From: Poteriospumella lacustris
Lineage: Eukaryota > Sar > Chrysophyceae > Chromulinales > Dinobryaceae
Assembly: GCA_008000375.1 (NCBI GenBank)
Contig: SMOI01000189.1
Span: 1-64,000, forward strand
DNA length: 64,000 bases
Direction: 5' to 3'
The notes under the pieces were generated by a model. That model saw only the letters and a list, made by a program, of their open reading frames with translations. It had not been told where the DNA came from and did no database searches. Within the stretch, counting starts at the first letter, position 1; each line of letters begins with the position of its first letter. Shown here piece by piece: positions 43,446 through 54,800 of the stretch. A program made the translations under genes and the position numbers.

Positions 43446-44854
43446 GAGAGTCGTATATAAACATGAGGTCTACAAAACTTATAACAGACTCGCCCCTTGC
43501 GCGTCTCAAACACAGGATAAGAAAGTAGGAAAGGGAAGACAACATACAAAATCGTCAGCGGTGCCGCAGACACTCCTTAGGCGATGACACAGCCGCCACA
43601 GAACAAACCAGCATTCTTCTGGTTGTCGTTGTGAGTGTGAGGCTCACTGGCCGCGGGGGCTGCCTTTTGAGGGGTCACTGGCGTGTGCAAGGGGCTTGCC
43701 GAAGTGGAGCTCTCGACGACAGGCTCCGTCTCAGCGCAAGGCGCGAACTTGGGCGTCGCCTTCTCGGAGTCCTTCTTCGTGTCTTCAGCAGGGGAGGTCT
43801 CGGAATCTTTCGCGGTGGCCTTGGCTTCTTCCTCGGCAGCGGAAGCGGTAGCGGCAGCGGCGGTGGCAGCAGCAGCGGCGGCCTTGGCTTCTTCCTCGGC
43901 GGCAGCAGCGGCGGCAGCAGCAGCGGCGGCCTTGGCCTCTTCCTCAGCGGCGGCAGCAGCGGCGGCAGCACGAGCTTCATCTTCCGCGGCAGCAGCGGCG
44001 GCAGCAGCAGCCTTGGCTTCTTCTTCCGCGGCAGCAGCGGCAGCGGCAGCGGCAGCAGCTTCCTCAGCAGCGGCGGCAGCGGCGGCCGCTTCGGCAGCGC
44101 GGGCCTCTTCCTCCGCCGCGGCGGCAGCGGCGGCCGCAATACGTGCCTCTTCTTCAGCCGCAGCGGCAGCTGCTGCAGCCTTAGCTTCCTCCTCCGCGGC
44201 GGCAGCGGCAGCAGCAGCCTTGGCGTCTTCTTCTGCGGCAGCAGCAGCGGCGGCAGCCGCCTGCGCTTCTTGCTCCGCAGCTGCGGCAGCAGCGGCCGCG
44301 GCGGCGGCTTCCGCTTCCGCTGCGACTGCAGCGGCGGCCGCAGCCGCTGCTTCAGCCTCTGCAGCTGCTGCAGCGGCGGCCGCGGCTTGGGCTTCTTGTT
44401 CAGCAGCGGCAGCAGCGGCGGCGGCGGCAGCAGCATCTTCCTCCGCTGCCGAAGTGGTTGTGGTTTCGGGAACAGTCTCGGCAGCTACTGCAGTCTCTGC
44501 TTCGTTGGTGTCTTCTCCTTCGTCGTCGGATCCATCGGAGTTGTTGGCGACTTCCGCCTCAGGGTTTTGAGGGTCGGCATTGTTGCTCTTCTTTCCCTTC
44601 TTCTTTTTGCCGCCCAACAGCTTTTTGACCTGCTTCTTCGCCTTGTTCATGTTGACTAATTCCGACCGCAGCACAGAAAGGGGCTCACTTTATGACCCAT
44701 ACATATACTTCATTGCAGCTGCTCAGCTCCAATCCAACAGTCATCGAGCACGGAGCGAGCAGCAGGCGGCGCGGTGGTGGAAAATTTGACTGTGCACCGT
44801 CGTCGTCGTCGTGTCAGGAGCGGTCACATTTTTGTGGTGGGGTCCGTCGTGTAC
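43446..44854 (-). repeat. Right arm of 1.4-kb palindrome
   Basis: Reverse complement of 41798-43206. Outside 44854 the sequence changes abruptly (GTACATTAAA against AACCTTTGTAC on the left), marking the outer breakpoint. Confidence 0.95.
43577..44650 (-). CDS. Ala/Glu-rich helical protein with C-terminal CaaX box, copy B (357 aa)
   Basis: Encodes the same protein as copy A without any difference I can find, from MNKAKKQVKK to CGGCVIA. Start and stop are the mirror positions of copy A. Its leader is also duplicated, so both copies may be transcribed if the promoter lies within 200 bp of the ATG. Either gene conversion keeps the copies identical, the duplication is very recent, or the assembly has folded one gene on itself. 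Confidence 0.85.
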   Translation of the reverse strand: MNKAKKQVKKLLGGKKKKGKKSNNADPQNPEAEVANNSDGSDDEGEDTNEAETAVAAETVPETTTTSAAEEDAAAAAAAAAAAEQEAQAAAAAAAAAEAEAAAAAAAAVAAEAEAAAAAAAAAAAEQEAQAAAAAAAAAEEDAKAAAAAAAAEEEAKAAAAAAAAEEEARIAAAAAAAAEEEARAAEAAAAAAAAEEAAAAAAAAAAAEEEAKAAAAAAAAAEDEARAAAAAAAAEEEAKAAAAAAAAAAAEEEAKAAAAAATAAAATASAAEEEAKATAKDSETSPAEDTKKDSEKATPKFAPCAETEPVVESSTSASPLHTPVTPQKAAPAASEPHTHNDNQKNAGLFCGGCVIA

Positions 44855-45168
44855 ATTAAAATGGTCCAATAGATTTGCCATAGTACTGATGGCAGTTGAC
44901 AGAATGTACAATATTTCTTATTTTCTTGTTGACTGATTTTAGCTCATGTCATTGGTTTGGTATTAGCCAATTCGCCGATTTTTGACATACTGTTTGTGTG
45001 CGAGTTGTCTCTCTTTCGTCGTAACTCGAGCACATTGTAAATCCAGCGAATCGACGGTCGTACTTGTGAATCAGCATATTGATAAGTGTACAACAACTTG
45101 ACCAGCATTGACAGCCTGTTCATTGTATTTTCCGCATTTTTCTTTGGTTTCTCGCAACATATCCCAAG
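44651..45168. promoter_or_regulatory. Divergent region: end of palindrome and glycosyltransferase upstream sequence
   Basis: The first 204 bp are the mirrored leader of copy B. From 44855 there is unique AT-rich sequence up to the glycosyltransferase start. No other gene seen. Confidence 0.45.
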
Positions 45169-46365
45169 ATGAAGCTCATATTCTTATCCATCTTGTGCCT
45201 CTCTTCGTTGTTTGTGGGATTTTCTGCCGACTGTCCTTTCTCCAATGTCGCAGTGGTCGTATTCGCCGCCGCTGCGGACTTTCCCATGATGTATTTCACA
45301 TTGACCACTCTATCACGTTTCATGCTCTGCAGCAACAAAATTCACCTCGTGATAGATGCTGCTGATGTACCTGCATCCATGTTGTGGTTTGCGGAAAATA
45401 TGGGTCGTCACATAGTCCAATTGCACAGCTTTCCATTGCCAGACATAGCGGCCTTCAAGGCCATCGCAGATGGACGAGAAAAGTCCATCGTATCACATCA
45501 CTGGGGGAAATTCTGGGCGGATAAGTTCGTAGAAAAGGACTCCGGGGTGGACTACATCATGTTCATGGACGTTGATACGATTTTGGCGATGCCTTTGTCG
45601 TGCAAGTCGTTGTTTAACGACAAAGGGTTGCCGCACTACGTAGCTGTACCATGGAACGCTGATTCCAAGCCAACAAAGACAACTTGTGAACAATGGACGG
45701 GTGGGGTATGTGATCGCTCGTTTGCTGCGACGAGTCCCTTTTTGATGCCCCTGGCCGCGTTCGAACCGTTGCGAACGTTGGTGCGGTCAAAACTTCACCC
45801 CGAAGCCGATTCCTTCGATAGCGCCTTTCAATATTGGTTGAGCAACAACAAGGGATTGTCGCTCCAACCCCATCAAATCATGGGAGAGTTCATGTACCGT
45901 GAACAGTCGACCAAGATACACAGCATCTATTGTCCCGCTTGGCCTACCCACTTTGGCGCGAAGGATACACCGGCGGAGGTGGAAGCCTGTGCGTATTACG
46001 TTCCTCCTGGTCTCTATTACGATAAGCCTGTCCAACAACGCTTGAAATTAGCAGCGGATAAAGAATTTGAAGCTGCAACATATGCAGCGCAACCCGCCGC
46101 GGGGTTGGAGACGGTGTATGGCTCCCGTTTTGCCCTGCCGACGATGCCCCTGTTGGAAACCCTCGTCGATCAAGGAGATTGCATTGGTATTTATCTGTAT
46201 CGAGGAGATGTCTCCACGGAGGAAGGATGTACCGAAACATCCGCCAAATCGATCCACAAGATGTTGGATCTCTATCACGGCCAGCGTCCGTTGCCGTGGG
46301 AGAAAGTTGTCGACGTCTATGCGCCCGACAACGATCAACATCGGTTGTGTGCCACCAGCAGTTGA
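45169..46365 (+). CDS. Secretory-pathway glycosyltransferase-like protein (398 aa)
   Basis: Single exon. MKLIFLSILCLSSLFVGFSA is a clear signal peptide with cleavage near residue 20. The body reads as a GT-A nucleotide-sugar fold: 'VAVVVFAAAADFPMMYFTL' (first strand and helix), 'IHLVIDAADVPAS', 'WADKFV', then 'YIMFMDVDTILAMPL', whose DVD is the metal-binding DxD motif of GT-A transferases. 'HYVAVPWNAD', 'WTGGVCDRSF' and 'FDSAFQYWLSNN' follow as acceptor-side elements. There is no C-terminal membrane anchor or KDEL signal, so the enzyme is probably luminal or secreted. The CAZy family cannot be fixed by eye; GT8- or GT34-like folds are possible. Confidence 0.7.
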   Translation: MKLIFLSILCLSSLFVGFSADCPFSNVAVVVFAAAADFPMMYFTLTTLSRFMLCSNKIHLVIDAADVPASMLWFAENMGRHIVQLHSFPLPDIAAFKAIADGREKSIVSHHWGKFWADKFVEKDSGVDYIMFMDVDTILAMPLSCKSLFNDKGLPHYVAVPWNADSKPTKTTCEQWTGGVCDRSFAATSPFLMPLAAFEPLRTLVRSKLHPEADSFDSAFQYWLSNNKGLSLQPHQIMGEFMYREQSTKIHSIYCPAWPTHFGAKDTPAEVEACAYYVPPGLYYDKPVQQRLKLAADKEFEAATYAAQPAAGLETVYGSRFALPTMPLLETLVDQGDCIGIYLYRGDVSTEEGCTETSAKSIHKMLDLYHGQRPLPWEKVVDVYAPDNDQHRLCATSS

Positions 46366-47306
46366 TCGATTTTAGAGTTGAGCATGATCGCCTTCCTTGC
46401 TTCCTTCCTTGCTTCCTTCCGTTCTACACCCCATATTCGTTGCTGTTGATGCTGCGTGCCGATAGGAGTATGTGTATTGTGCGTGCCCGCGCGTTTCGTT
46501 TGTTTTTTGATGAATTGTCAGCTGCTGTTATTCTCTCGAAAGTCCCTCTCTTCCTCTCGCTCTCTCTCCCGTTTACTGTAGCACCAGCTTAGAGCTTTCT
46601 TCTCGTAGCGTATGTAGATGTCAAATCGGATAGCCATCTATAGTCTGTCTGTTGCTGTGAGGTGACCGCTGGTAGCCTGTACCCCACTCACGCCCTTTTG
46701 AATATAAAGCGATTGCCGTGAAAAATGGATCGTGTGTGTGTGTGTGTTCCACGGGAAGGTAGGTAGGTGTTCATGTGTTTGTGTGTTTCGTTACAACTAA
46801 AAGACGCCAGGTGGATGTGCATACTGCGAGCGGCAAACAAACCACCACAACAGGAGGCAGCCGCAAATGCAACAAGACGTTTGGGAGACCGAATGAGTAA
46901 TGAGCAGTAATCGTAATGCAATCGTCGTCATACACACGGAGAGGTCAAGATACCGCCGTAGATGCGCGAGAGGAAGAAATGGCAATACGTTGAAGGGACG
47001 GGGGCGACATTGGTCGTGTGATACAGGCAGAGGCAGAGGCAGACTGAGCGCGAAGAGGAGAACGCGGAGACGAAGGAGGAAGGCAGGACACTGAGAAGCA
47101 GACGAAGGATGGGATCAACGTCAAGGAAATGATAACAGATGCAGCTCCCCATCGTAGGTGATTCTACGATGTGCGGTGGAGTCTGTCGTACGTTGTACAA
47201 AACGTACCAGCCACAGTTAACGCGCGAACACCGCAAGAGGAGGAGGAGGAGGAGGTGATGGAAGCACGGGTGGTGGAGGGAGGGGGGGGGCTCTTCTACT
47301 GCCTCT
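46366..47306. other. Convergent intergenic region, 0.94 kb
   Basis: The left half is rich in C and T (repeats of CTTCCTTGCTTC near 46390). The right half is rich in A and G, with AGG and GAGGAG runs, a (GT)n at about 46731-46748 and a G9 run at 47282-47290. Each half is pyrimidine-rich in the sense of the gene that ends there. No gene seen. Confidence 0.6.
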
Positions 47307-50138
47307 CTACGCCGTGACATTCTCGAATTTGCTCTTCAAATCTTCGACTTCCGCCAAGAACGCATCGACCCCCATCGCGTGAATGAAGATGAACCCGGCG
47401 CTGTTGCGCACCTTCGGGTGATGATGATTCGTGAAATACTCGTCCCCCAGCAACGTCACCAACATCTCCTTTTGGTCCCGTTGAATTTGACGGGCCCAGG
47501 CGGAGAACGGACCATCATAATGCGGGGAAGGGAACGAGGCTTGTTTCTGGGTCGTGAAACACGACATAAACGTGTCGTGCATCAAGTTCAAATCATTCTC
47601 CGAACAAGGAATCATCAACGTCGCTTGACTCGGTGGGAAGACAAACCAGACATTGCGATAACCCCACACCAACAACTCACGATTGTCTAAATCATGACGT
47701 GACAGGGCAATGCGTAAACCCGCCGCGACGACCGTCAACACTTTGTAATGGGTATCCGGCCCGGTGCCTTCGGGGTCAAAGGCCACCGTGACAATGTCCG
47801 GTTGACGCGCTTTCATCAAGTTCGCCATAGGCAACGCATCATCTTCCAACGAAGGCATCGGGGTAAAGAAATCATCCGTGTAGAACCTGTACCGCAGCGC
47901 AACAAGAACAAGACACACAACCAACGTCACAGACGACCCCACAACAACACCACCACTACCACCAGCAGAGACGGACGAGCCACTTACTTGGAACGCATGT
48001 GATGAATACGATTCATGGGCATCGAGGACAAGGCCCAGACACGGTCAACTTCCGATTCACGCATGCAACCTTTCAAGACTTGCATGTCCTTGGGCACGGC
48101 ATCACCGGGTTGATGATGCGCCAGGTAGTCGTCTTTGATCCAACGGACTTTCGCCACCAATTGTTCCGCCAAGCTGCCATAACTTTGTTGGACGGTAATT
48201 TGCCACACCTCGGCGACTTTGCGCAAGAACACGATGTTTTCGATCCAGTCTTGGGTCTTGAAGTCCTGGCGGAAGAACGCGTCACGGAATTCCGACATCA
48301 AATCGTCGTATTCACGTTGCAAATGACCATTCTTCACCGCCCCTTCAATGAACGTCACCATACCGGACTCTGAGGCACCCGGCCATTGGCCTAGCACCGC
48401 CGTGGCTTGATTCAGTAAGAAATCATCGTTCACCGAATGGAAACCCGACGTCAAGTACGCAAAGTGATTCAAGTTGCCGTTGTACGCCTCCCCCAGGAGG
48501 TTCTCCTTGTACGACGTGAAACTCCCTGATCGTCCACGTCCACCCGCACCACCGGACAGCACCGACATCGAATTGTTGCCCTTGAACGATTGCAAGGACG
48601 ACTGACGACGATCGGCCACAATGCTCACACGGGTGACGGAGATGGACGGTTGACGACCCAACATCTCATGCATCGCACCGTGATACGACAACATGATATC
48701 GTCGTGGTGCGGGGCCGTGTGCAACACCCGCAACCCACGTGGCGCCGATTCAATCAACCCACCTTCCACTTTATCTTTCAAACGACGAGAGGCACACGTA
48801 CACAAGAGATTGAACGCCAATGGATCACGTACCAACCACGCCGGCAATCGAACGAAACCCACCGCTTCGACCACTTGCGACAACTGCAACTGGTGCACCG
48901 GTGTTTTCAACGCCAAGGAGGCATCGTATAAGATCGATTCCAACAACAAATACTCCACCGATGGACGCAACAAATACGGGGTCGAGATGTCCAAATTACC
49001 CGCCATGTAGTTCAAGGCCCAGGGCAACGTCTCGGGCGAAATGCGATCCGCTTGTTCTTGCTTCCGAGCCGTCAACTTCATCGCTGCACCATGGGTCAAA
49101 TAGAAACGTGCATTCGGCATATGATGCAAGACAGAGGCCGGACGTAACGCGTGTTCAGGCTCTTCAATCGCGGCACGAATGACGGAGGCCTTGCCCTCAC
49201 CGGCCGCCATGATAATGATCTTCGCATTGGGATTGTACGTGATCGTACGCAAACCGATCGTCATCGCCGCCTTACCGCGAGCTTTCTCAATACCTCCAAG
49301 ATCACTGGCTGCCGCGGCCGCCGTGGGGTAGTTGAAGGAGACAAGTCTGTGCGAGCGAGGACAACACACCCAACAAGGTTAAGACGGTGTCCGTGACACG
49401 TGTATATCAATATCGTAGCACTCACCTGGTAATTGAATCATGTTCCGCACCTTCTTGATTGAAGGCAATGTGTCCATCTGGACCAATACCACCCAAAAAG
49501 AAGCCAATACCGCCAATGTTGCTCAATCGTTGCTCGAAATCCTGACAAAACTTGTCCACTTTCACTAAGATGGCCTTTGCTTCAATTTCATGCTCATTGA
49601 CAGGCTCACGGGTCAACAAGGACAAGTCAACATTGATTTTATCGAAAAAGGAGAGCTCCTCTTCACGAAGCACACCATTCTTGAGCAAGTCGAAATCCAT
49701 GACATGGTCATCGGCGATGCCCAAGTTCTTCAAATAGAAATTGCGAATGTAATTGCAAAAGGAATTGCGATGGGTGGGAAGCATGGGAAAGAATTCATCC
49801 AACATGACAAAGGTCAAATCTTCGGTTTCTGGAAAGGATTCCTTCGTGTAACCAAAAGCTCTGATTTCCGCCTGGATGTCCGGCTGCGACCACATGGTAC
49901 GGTATCTTTCCAACGTCTTGATGAAATACTCAGGTGTCTTGCCCGTAGGCAGGGCAATAACACCCTTTGGATTGGCATCAACCCACTCCAAGAAGCTAAG
50001 AGCAACGATCTTGCCCAGCTCGTAGACATTCTGCACTTCGACGACCGGAGCGCGTTCTCCTTCATACACCGAGGAACTACGCCGACTTCGGACCAAAAAG
50101 GCTTTCTCCACGTCCGTCAACTCACTGAAAGACACCAT
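47307..50138 (-). CDS. NagB-type glucosamine-6-phosphate deaminase fused to a PIG-L/LmbE-type deacetylase-like domain (883 aa)
   Basis: Exons 50138-49426, 49346-47988 and 47886-47307, all GT-AG; both joins restore conserved sequence (SITRLVSFNYPT and MRSKFYTDDFFTP). NagB turns glucosamine-6-P into fructose-6-P and ammonia. The NagB half (1 to about 330) has 'GVIALPTGKTPEYFI', 'TFVMLDEFFPM', 'GIGPDGHIAFNQEG' and 'DLGGIEKARGKAAMTIGLRTI'. From about residue 445 comes 'RVLHTAPHHDDIMLSYHGAM', a PIG-L N-deacetylase metal motif (variant of AHPDDE), then 'HFAYLTSGFHSVNDDFLL' and a C-terminal 'VAFDPEGTGPDTHYKVL'. This long fused form is familiar from Bacteroidetes and some protists and could couple deacetylation to deamination. 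The start ATG at 50138 is chosen by the domain boundary; the frame stays open upstream to 50306. Confidence 0.85.
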
Positions 50139-50621
50139 GTTGCAATGCTTAGATCCCAATAGGATTGTACATTTAGAATGACGATGCTTCTCTCTCCGTC
50201 CGAAGAAGAAGTTCTGCGATGGACCTCGACCATACATCAACTTCAAGATTCCCATGTACGAAATAGATCGTAAAGATACAATACACAGTGGTTCAGTACA
50301 CATCAACTTTGGTTTGGTGACGTTTCAGTTTGTTGCAGTAAGCAAGTCTGAACGCGATGATGATGACGACATGGTCGATCGGATCAACAAGAAAAAGGTG
50401 AGCAGATCCATCGATAAGTAGTAGCTCTTATTGCATTGTGAAATAGGCAACGGACAAAAATCTATCTTCACGGTTTCCTTTTAGTGCAACCTTTCCCAAA
50501 AGACGAACATATTGCGTTCCTTGATTGCGACGTAAATTGAGTTTTGAGGAGCGGCGAACGGACGTTTTTCAGATTATCATTCGTCTCGAAATTTTTACCA
50601 GCCAAAGGAGGATTTTAGATC
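50139..50621. promoter_or_regulatory. Divergent intergenic region between NagB fusion and TRAPPC1
   Basis: 483 bp with outward starts on both sides. It contains a GATGATGATGACGAC stretch near 50357. No supported gene; a promoter role is inferred. Confidence 0.4.
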
Positions 50622-51207
50622 ATGGCTATGCTGTTTAATTTCTACGTCTACAACCGAAAAGGAAGATGCTTATACTACAGAGAGTGGAATCGACCACAGA
50701 ACACTATGTCCGATGATCCCGAAGAAGAACGGCGTTTGATGTAAGTGGCCCATCATCAATCAGACTTACTTCGTTCTGCAATGTGCACCTGTAACGATTT
50801 ATTCCACAGGTTTGGTATGCTTTTCTCTCTCAAGGAGGTAGTTGCGCGGTTCTCTCCCACAGGAAGTGACAATCTTCACGTGATGAAGACCAGCAACTTC
50901 ATTTTGCATCATTTCCAGAGTCTGACGGGATTTGTGTTTGTGATCAACACCAAAGCGGACGTTCCCGGTATGGTTTCTCTCACATCAAATGAGGCCTTTG
51001 CTATCGTACGTTTTTTTCTCACGGTGATTCTCGTCCCTGTGTTTGACAGATCTCTACGCAAACCTGCAGCACATTTACTCGAATATTTTCATTGAATACG
51101 TGGCCAAAAATCCGCTGTATCATTTCAATGGCGAAGATCCCATCGACAACCCGCTGTTTGCGACCAAAGTGGAGGAATATTTGATGAGTCTACCCGTTCC
51201 GAAGTAA
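50622..51207 (+). CDS. TRAPPC1: TRAPP complex subunit TRAPPC1/Bet5 (144 aa, three exons)
   Basis: Exons 50622-50740, 50810-50967 and 51050-51207. The second intron uses the GTATGG donor inside CCCG|GTATGG, because only this join gives the family sequence 'DVPDLYANLQHIYSNIFIEYV'. TRAPPC1 is a longin-fold core subunit of the TRAPP Rab1 exchange factor at ER-Golgi membranes. Evidence: 'FNFYVYNRKGRCLYYREW' at the start (family: L-Y-L/I-F-D/N-R-x-G-x-C-L-x-Y-x-E-W), 'EEERRLMFGMLFSLKEVVARFSP', 'LHVMKTSNFILHHFQSLTGFVFVI', and 'VAKNPLYHFNGEDPIDNPLFATKVEEYLMSLP'. The length matches human TRAPPC1 (145). Confidence 0.95.
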
Positions 51208-51848
51208 GCCTGTGAGATTTTGGTGGTGGTGGGTTCGTCGGGGCAACGGCTGTGTGGCGACTCTCGCTGCAGTGAAATGTGGTTTATGATGAAGTTTCCC
51301 CCTACCAAATAGATGTATATTACTAAATTCAACCTCTACTTACGCCAGACAACATCAGTATTCGACACGTTCAAGCGACAAAACCACCGACCGTGACAGC
51401 AGATTTGTAAAGCCCAAACAAGCAACTGGCTAACAATTGCACACCATGCCTCGACCAGCGGCGGGCAGTGTGATCCTCTGGCCATCCGTCCTCCAATGAG
51501 TCAATACACTGGCTCTTACCGTCGCTGGGTGTGCAGCAGCAAGTACCCACACCGCTCCCCCCTCCCCCACTCTCTCACGCTCACTGATAACGCTAAAAAC
51601 ACATATCCAACCATCGATGTACACACATGCGAGTCGTAGTTAAGAAGACAGCGAGCGACAGGGGGGGGGGGACACATACAGTGAACAATAACAGGGCATC
51701 GATCGATGTGGATGCCACAAAGGAGCTAGCTACACATTGAAACCACCGCCGCCCCCACACACGGTGGTGATGGTGGTGGCTGGGCTACACAGAACGAACA
51801 CGCTCAGAACACGCCCGATGCGTCGGGGGGAGCAAACAACAGGCATTC
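51208..51848. other. Convergent intergenic region, 641 bp, with G11 run
   Basis: Between the TRAPPC1 stop and the Nopp140-like stop. A G11 run at 51661-51671 is C11 in the sense of the minus-strand gene. Open frames here are short and unsupported. Confidence 0.5.
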
Positions 51849-54800
51849 TTATGCGACCTTCTTTCGCTTGTTGTTGGTGTTCACCGCCGCGGTGGCGGCG
51901 GCTTGGCTGTTGGTCTTGCTGGCGCTGGATGAAGCGGTGGTGGCGGTGGTAGACGCAGCCTTCTCCGAGGCGGCGGGTGTCTTCGGGGCGGCCACCGTCA
52001 AGTCCAACGATCGCTTGTTGCCGGTCAGCGGGGCAGCGACAGCAGTGCCACCGGTGCTTTTCCGGCCTCGCGCCGAGACAGTGACGGTTTTCTTCGGTGG
52101 CGCCACTGGTGTCACCGACGACTGTTGCGAGGCCACCGCCGTCAGATCGACGACGCCGTCACTCTCTGCGCTTTGCTCAATCAATGCTTTCAATCCTTTC
52201 GTCGCGGCGGTAGCGGCCGAAGCCGCAGGCGTCTTGGCACCACCACCCGCAGCAGCGGCCGCGGTGCCTTTCTTTTTCCCCGTCGCGGGTGTCTTGTTGC
52301 TGCCGTTGCTGGACTGCGTCGCTTGGGAGGCGGGAAGAGCAGTGACGGCGTTGTCTTCGACGCCACTGGCCGGGGCTGCCGACGACGACGTGGCGGTAAC
52401 GGGTTTGTTCTTCGTCCCCGAGACGACGCCGCCGCGTAAACCCTTGTTCCCCATCGCAGGAGACGCCATCGGAGGTCGTTTGGGCGTCGTGGTCGCCGTC
52501 GCTGTGGGCTGCGACAAGACCGTGTCGACGAACTTACTCGGCGACGACGCCGCCATTTGGCTCCAATACGCCGCCGAACGACTCGGCGCATCCTTATCGC
52601 CATCATCGCTATCATCGTCGTCGTCATCTGACGAGGACGTGAGGACGTCCTGCGACTGGGTCAGTACCTGGGACGCGGCCGGGGTCGCCGTGATCGCGTG
52701 AGACGGCAAGAAATGACTCGGCGGCTTGAAATGCACCGTGCTGTCCACCAGAAGCTTTTGCAACGCCGCCGGAGGAGCCGGCAAGGACAAGAGCGACGAT
52801 GCCTGGGAGAGGGACAAACGATGCGCCGCGGGGGTTTGCTGCGACCGCGGTGCGATGGGCGTCGAGGCGTCGCTGTCGCTGCCGTCGTCGTCACTGTCGC
52901 TGCTGACGCTGGGGCTGGCCGCTTGCGTTTGCGTCAACGTATCAGTCGCCGTTAAACGTTCTCGCGCGGGCACAAAGCCTTTCTTCGCCGACGAGGCAGC
53001 GGAGGCGGTGGTGGTGGCGGTGGGGGTTTTCGTTGCCTTGACGACCGTCGAGGAGCTGCCACTGTCACTGTCACTGTCGCTGTCACTGTCGCTGCCGCTG
53101 GCGTCAGAGTCGTTGGACTCCGAATCGGACGAGAAAATGGGCTGTGGGACCGCGTTGATCTTCTTCGCGGGGGTCACGAGAGGGGGCTTCTTCGATGCGG
53201 GGGCAACAGCGGGAGCAGCGGCAGCGGGTGCGGCAGCGGCAGCGGTCGTAGGCTTCTCCGCGGCGGTGGGCTTCGTCCCCGCGACACGCGCACGTGTCAC
53301 ACGCGTGGTCACATTCGCCGTCGCAGAAGAACCCACCGACGACGGTTGTAGCGTGGTCTCCTGCGAGTCGTTGCCGTCCGGTGCCGTAGAGGGGACGTCG
53401 TAGATGTCCACGACAGCGGCGGCAGTCGATGTGGTTGGCGCCGCCGCCGCCGTCAGTTGGGTGACTTCGTGCGCATCGGGCTGCGACTGCGAGAACTCCA
53501 GTGGCACGTTGACATCCAATGTGGCAAAGGGATGCGTTGCGGGTAACGGTTTGACACTCGACGGCATCGAGGACGTCGTTGGGGCCGGTGGAGCCGCCGG
53601 TGTCGCCGCCGGTTGGGTACCGTTGAGTTTGGCAGGGGCGGCTTTCTTCAACGTTTGGGTTTGCGTCTTGGGCTTCGACGCGTTGGCGGCGGTGGGAGGA
53701 GCCTCAGACTCTGAATCCGACTCGGAGCCAGAGTCGTCGGAGTCAGAGTCAGAGTCGGAGTCCGAGTCCGAGTCAGATGAGGTTAACACGGTCGTCTTCG
53801 GCTTCTTCGCCGCCGCTGCAGCGGTCGCAGCAGCAGCAGCTTTGGTAGCGGCGGCAGAAGCCTTGGTGGGTGGTTGAGGCGCTTTCGTGGTGGGTTTGGC
53901 TTGGCCCGCTTTACCCGTGGTGGCAGCCGCATTTTTCGACGGGGCAGCGGCGGAAGACGACGAAGAGGAAGAGGAGTCACTGTCGCTGCCGCTGTCACTG
54001 TCGCTGTCACTGTCACTGCCGGACGAAGAAGAGACGCTCTCGCTCTCACTGGTCACCTTCGTCGCCTTCGCTGCGGCTGCTTTTCCCTTCGCAGCAGCAG
54101 GAGCAGCAGCTGACGTCGCCTTGGACGCTGTAGCAGGGCCCTTCGGCGCAGCTTTCGTCGACGAAAACGACGCGTCGGACTCGCTGTCGCTACCCGCATC
54201 TTTCGCTGCTGCTGCGGCCTTGGTGGCTTTGTTGGCGGCGAGGATCTTCTTCTCCGGCGCCACCGCTACGGCCTTGGCGCCAGCTTTGGCGGCGGCTCCT
54301 TTGGCAACCGCCGCCTTCGCGGTGGCGGTGGTGGTGGTCTTTGTGACCTTTCGGGCTTCGGCAGAGTCGGTCGAGCTGCCACTGTCGCTGTCGCTGTCAC
54401 TATCGCTACCGCTATCGCTGTCGCTGTCACTGTCGCTACCGCTGTCGCTACCGCTGCTATCGGAGCTAACCGTCTTCGCAGAAGCGGCGGTCTTTGCGGC
54501 CGCCGCTGCCGCTGTCGCTGTCGCTGCTGGCTTCGTAGCCGGTTTGGAAGCTGCCGCTGCTGCGGCAGCAGTCGCCTTCGTCGCCTTCGCTGTAGGTTTT
54601 GGTGCATTCTTTGTCGCAGGCGCCTTGTTGTTGTCTTCGCTTTCGCTGTCTGTCATCGCGGACGCAGCAGCTGCTTGGATCGCGGCTGCGCCCATCGGTG
54701 CAACCTTCGTAGCGGTCGGCGGGGCGGTGGGTACTTTGGGTGCGCCAATGACCGTTTTCACTTTGGAAGGTACTTGGGGCACCGCAGGAGTGGTAGCAGT

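Noticed and set aside
43631-44659. Gly/Ser-rich and Ala/Ser-rich frames opposite the palindrome genes
   Set aside because: Present in mirror image in both arms as a by-product of GCN codons; the sense protein has a sensible N-terminus and a CaaX end.
51006-51049. Alternative TRAPPC1 second intron starting at GTACGT
   Set aside because: It would shift exon 3 out of the TRAPPC1 frame; the GTATGG donor at 50968 restores the family sequence.
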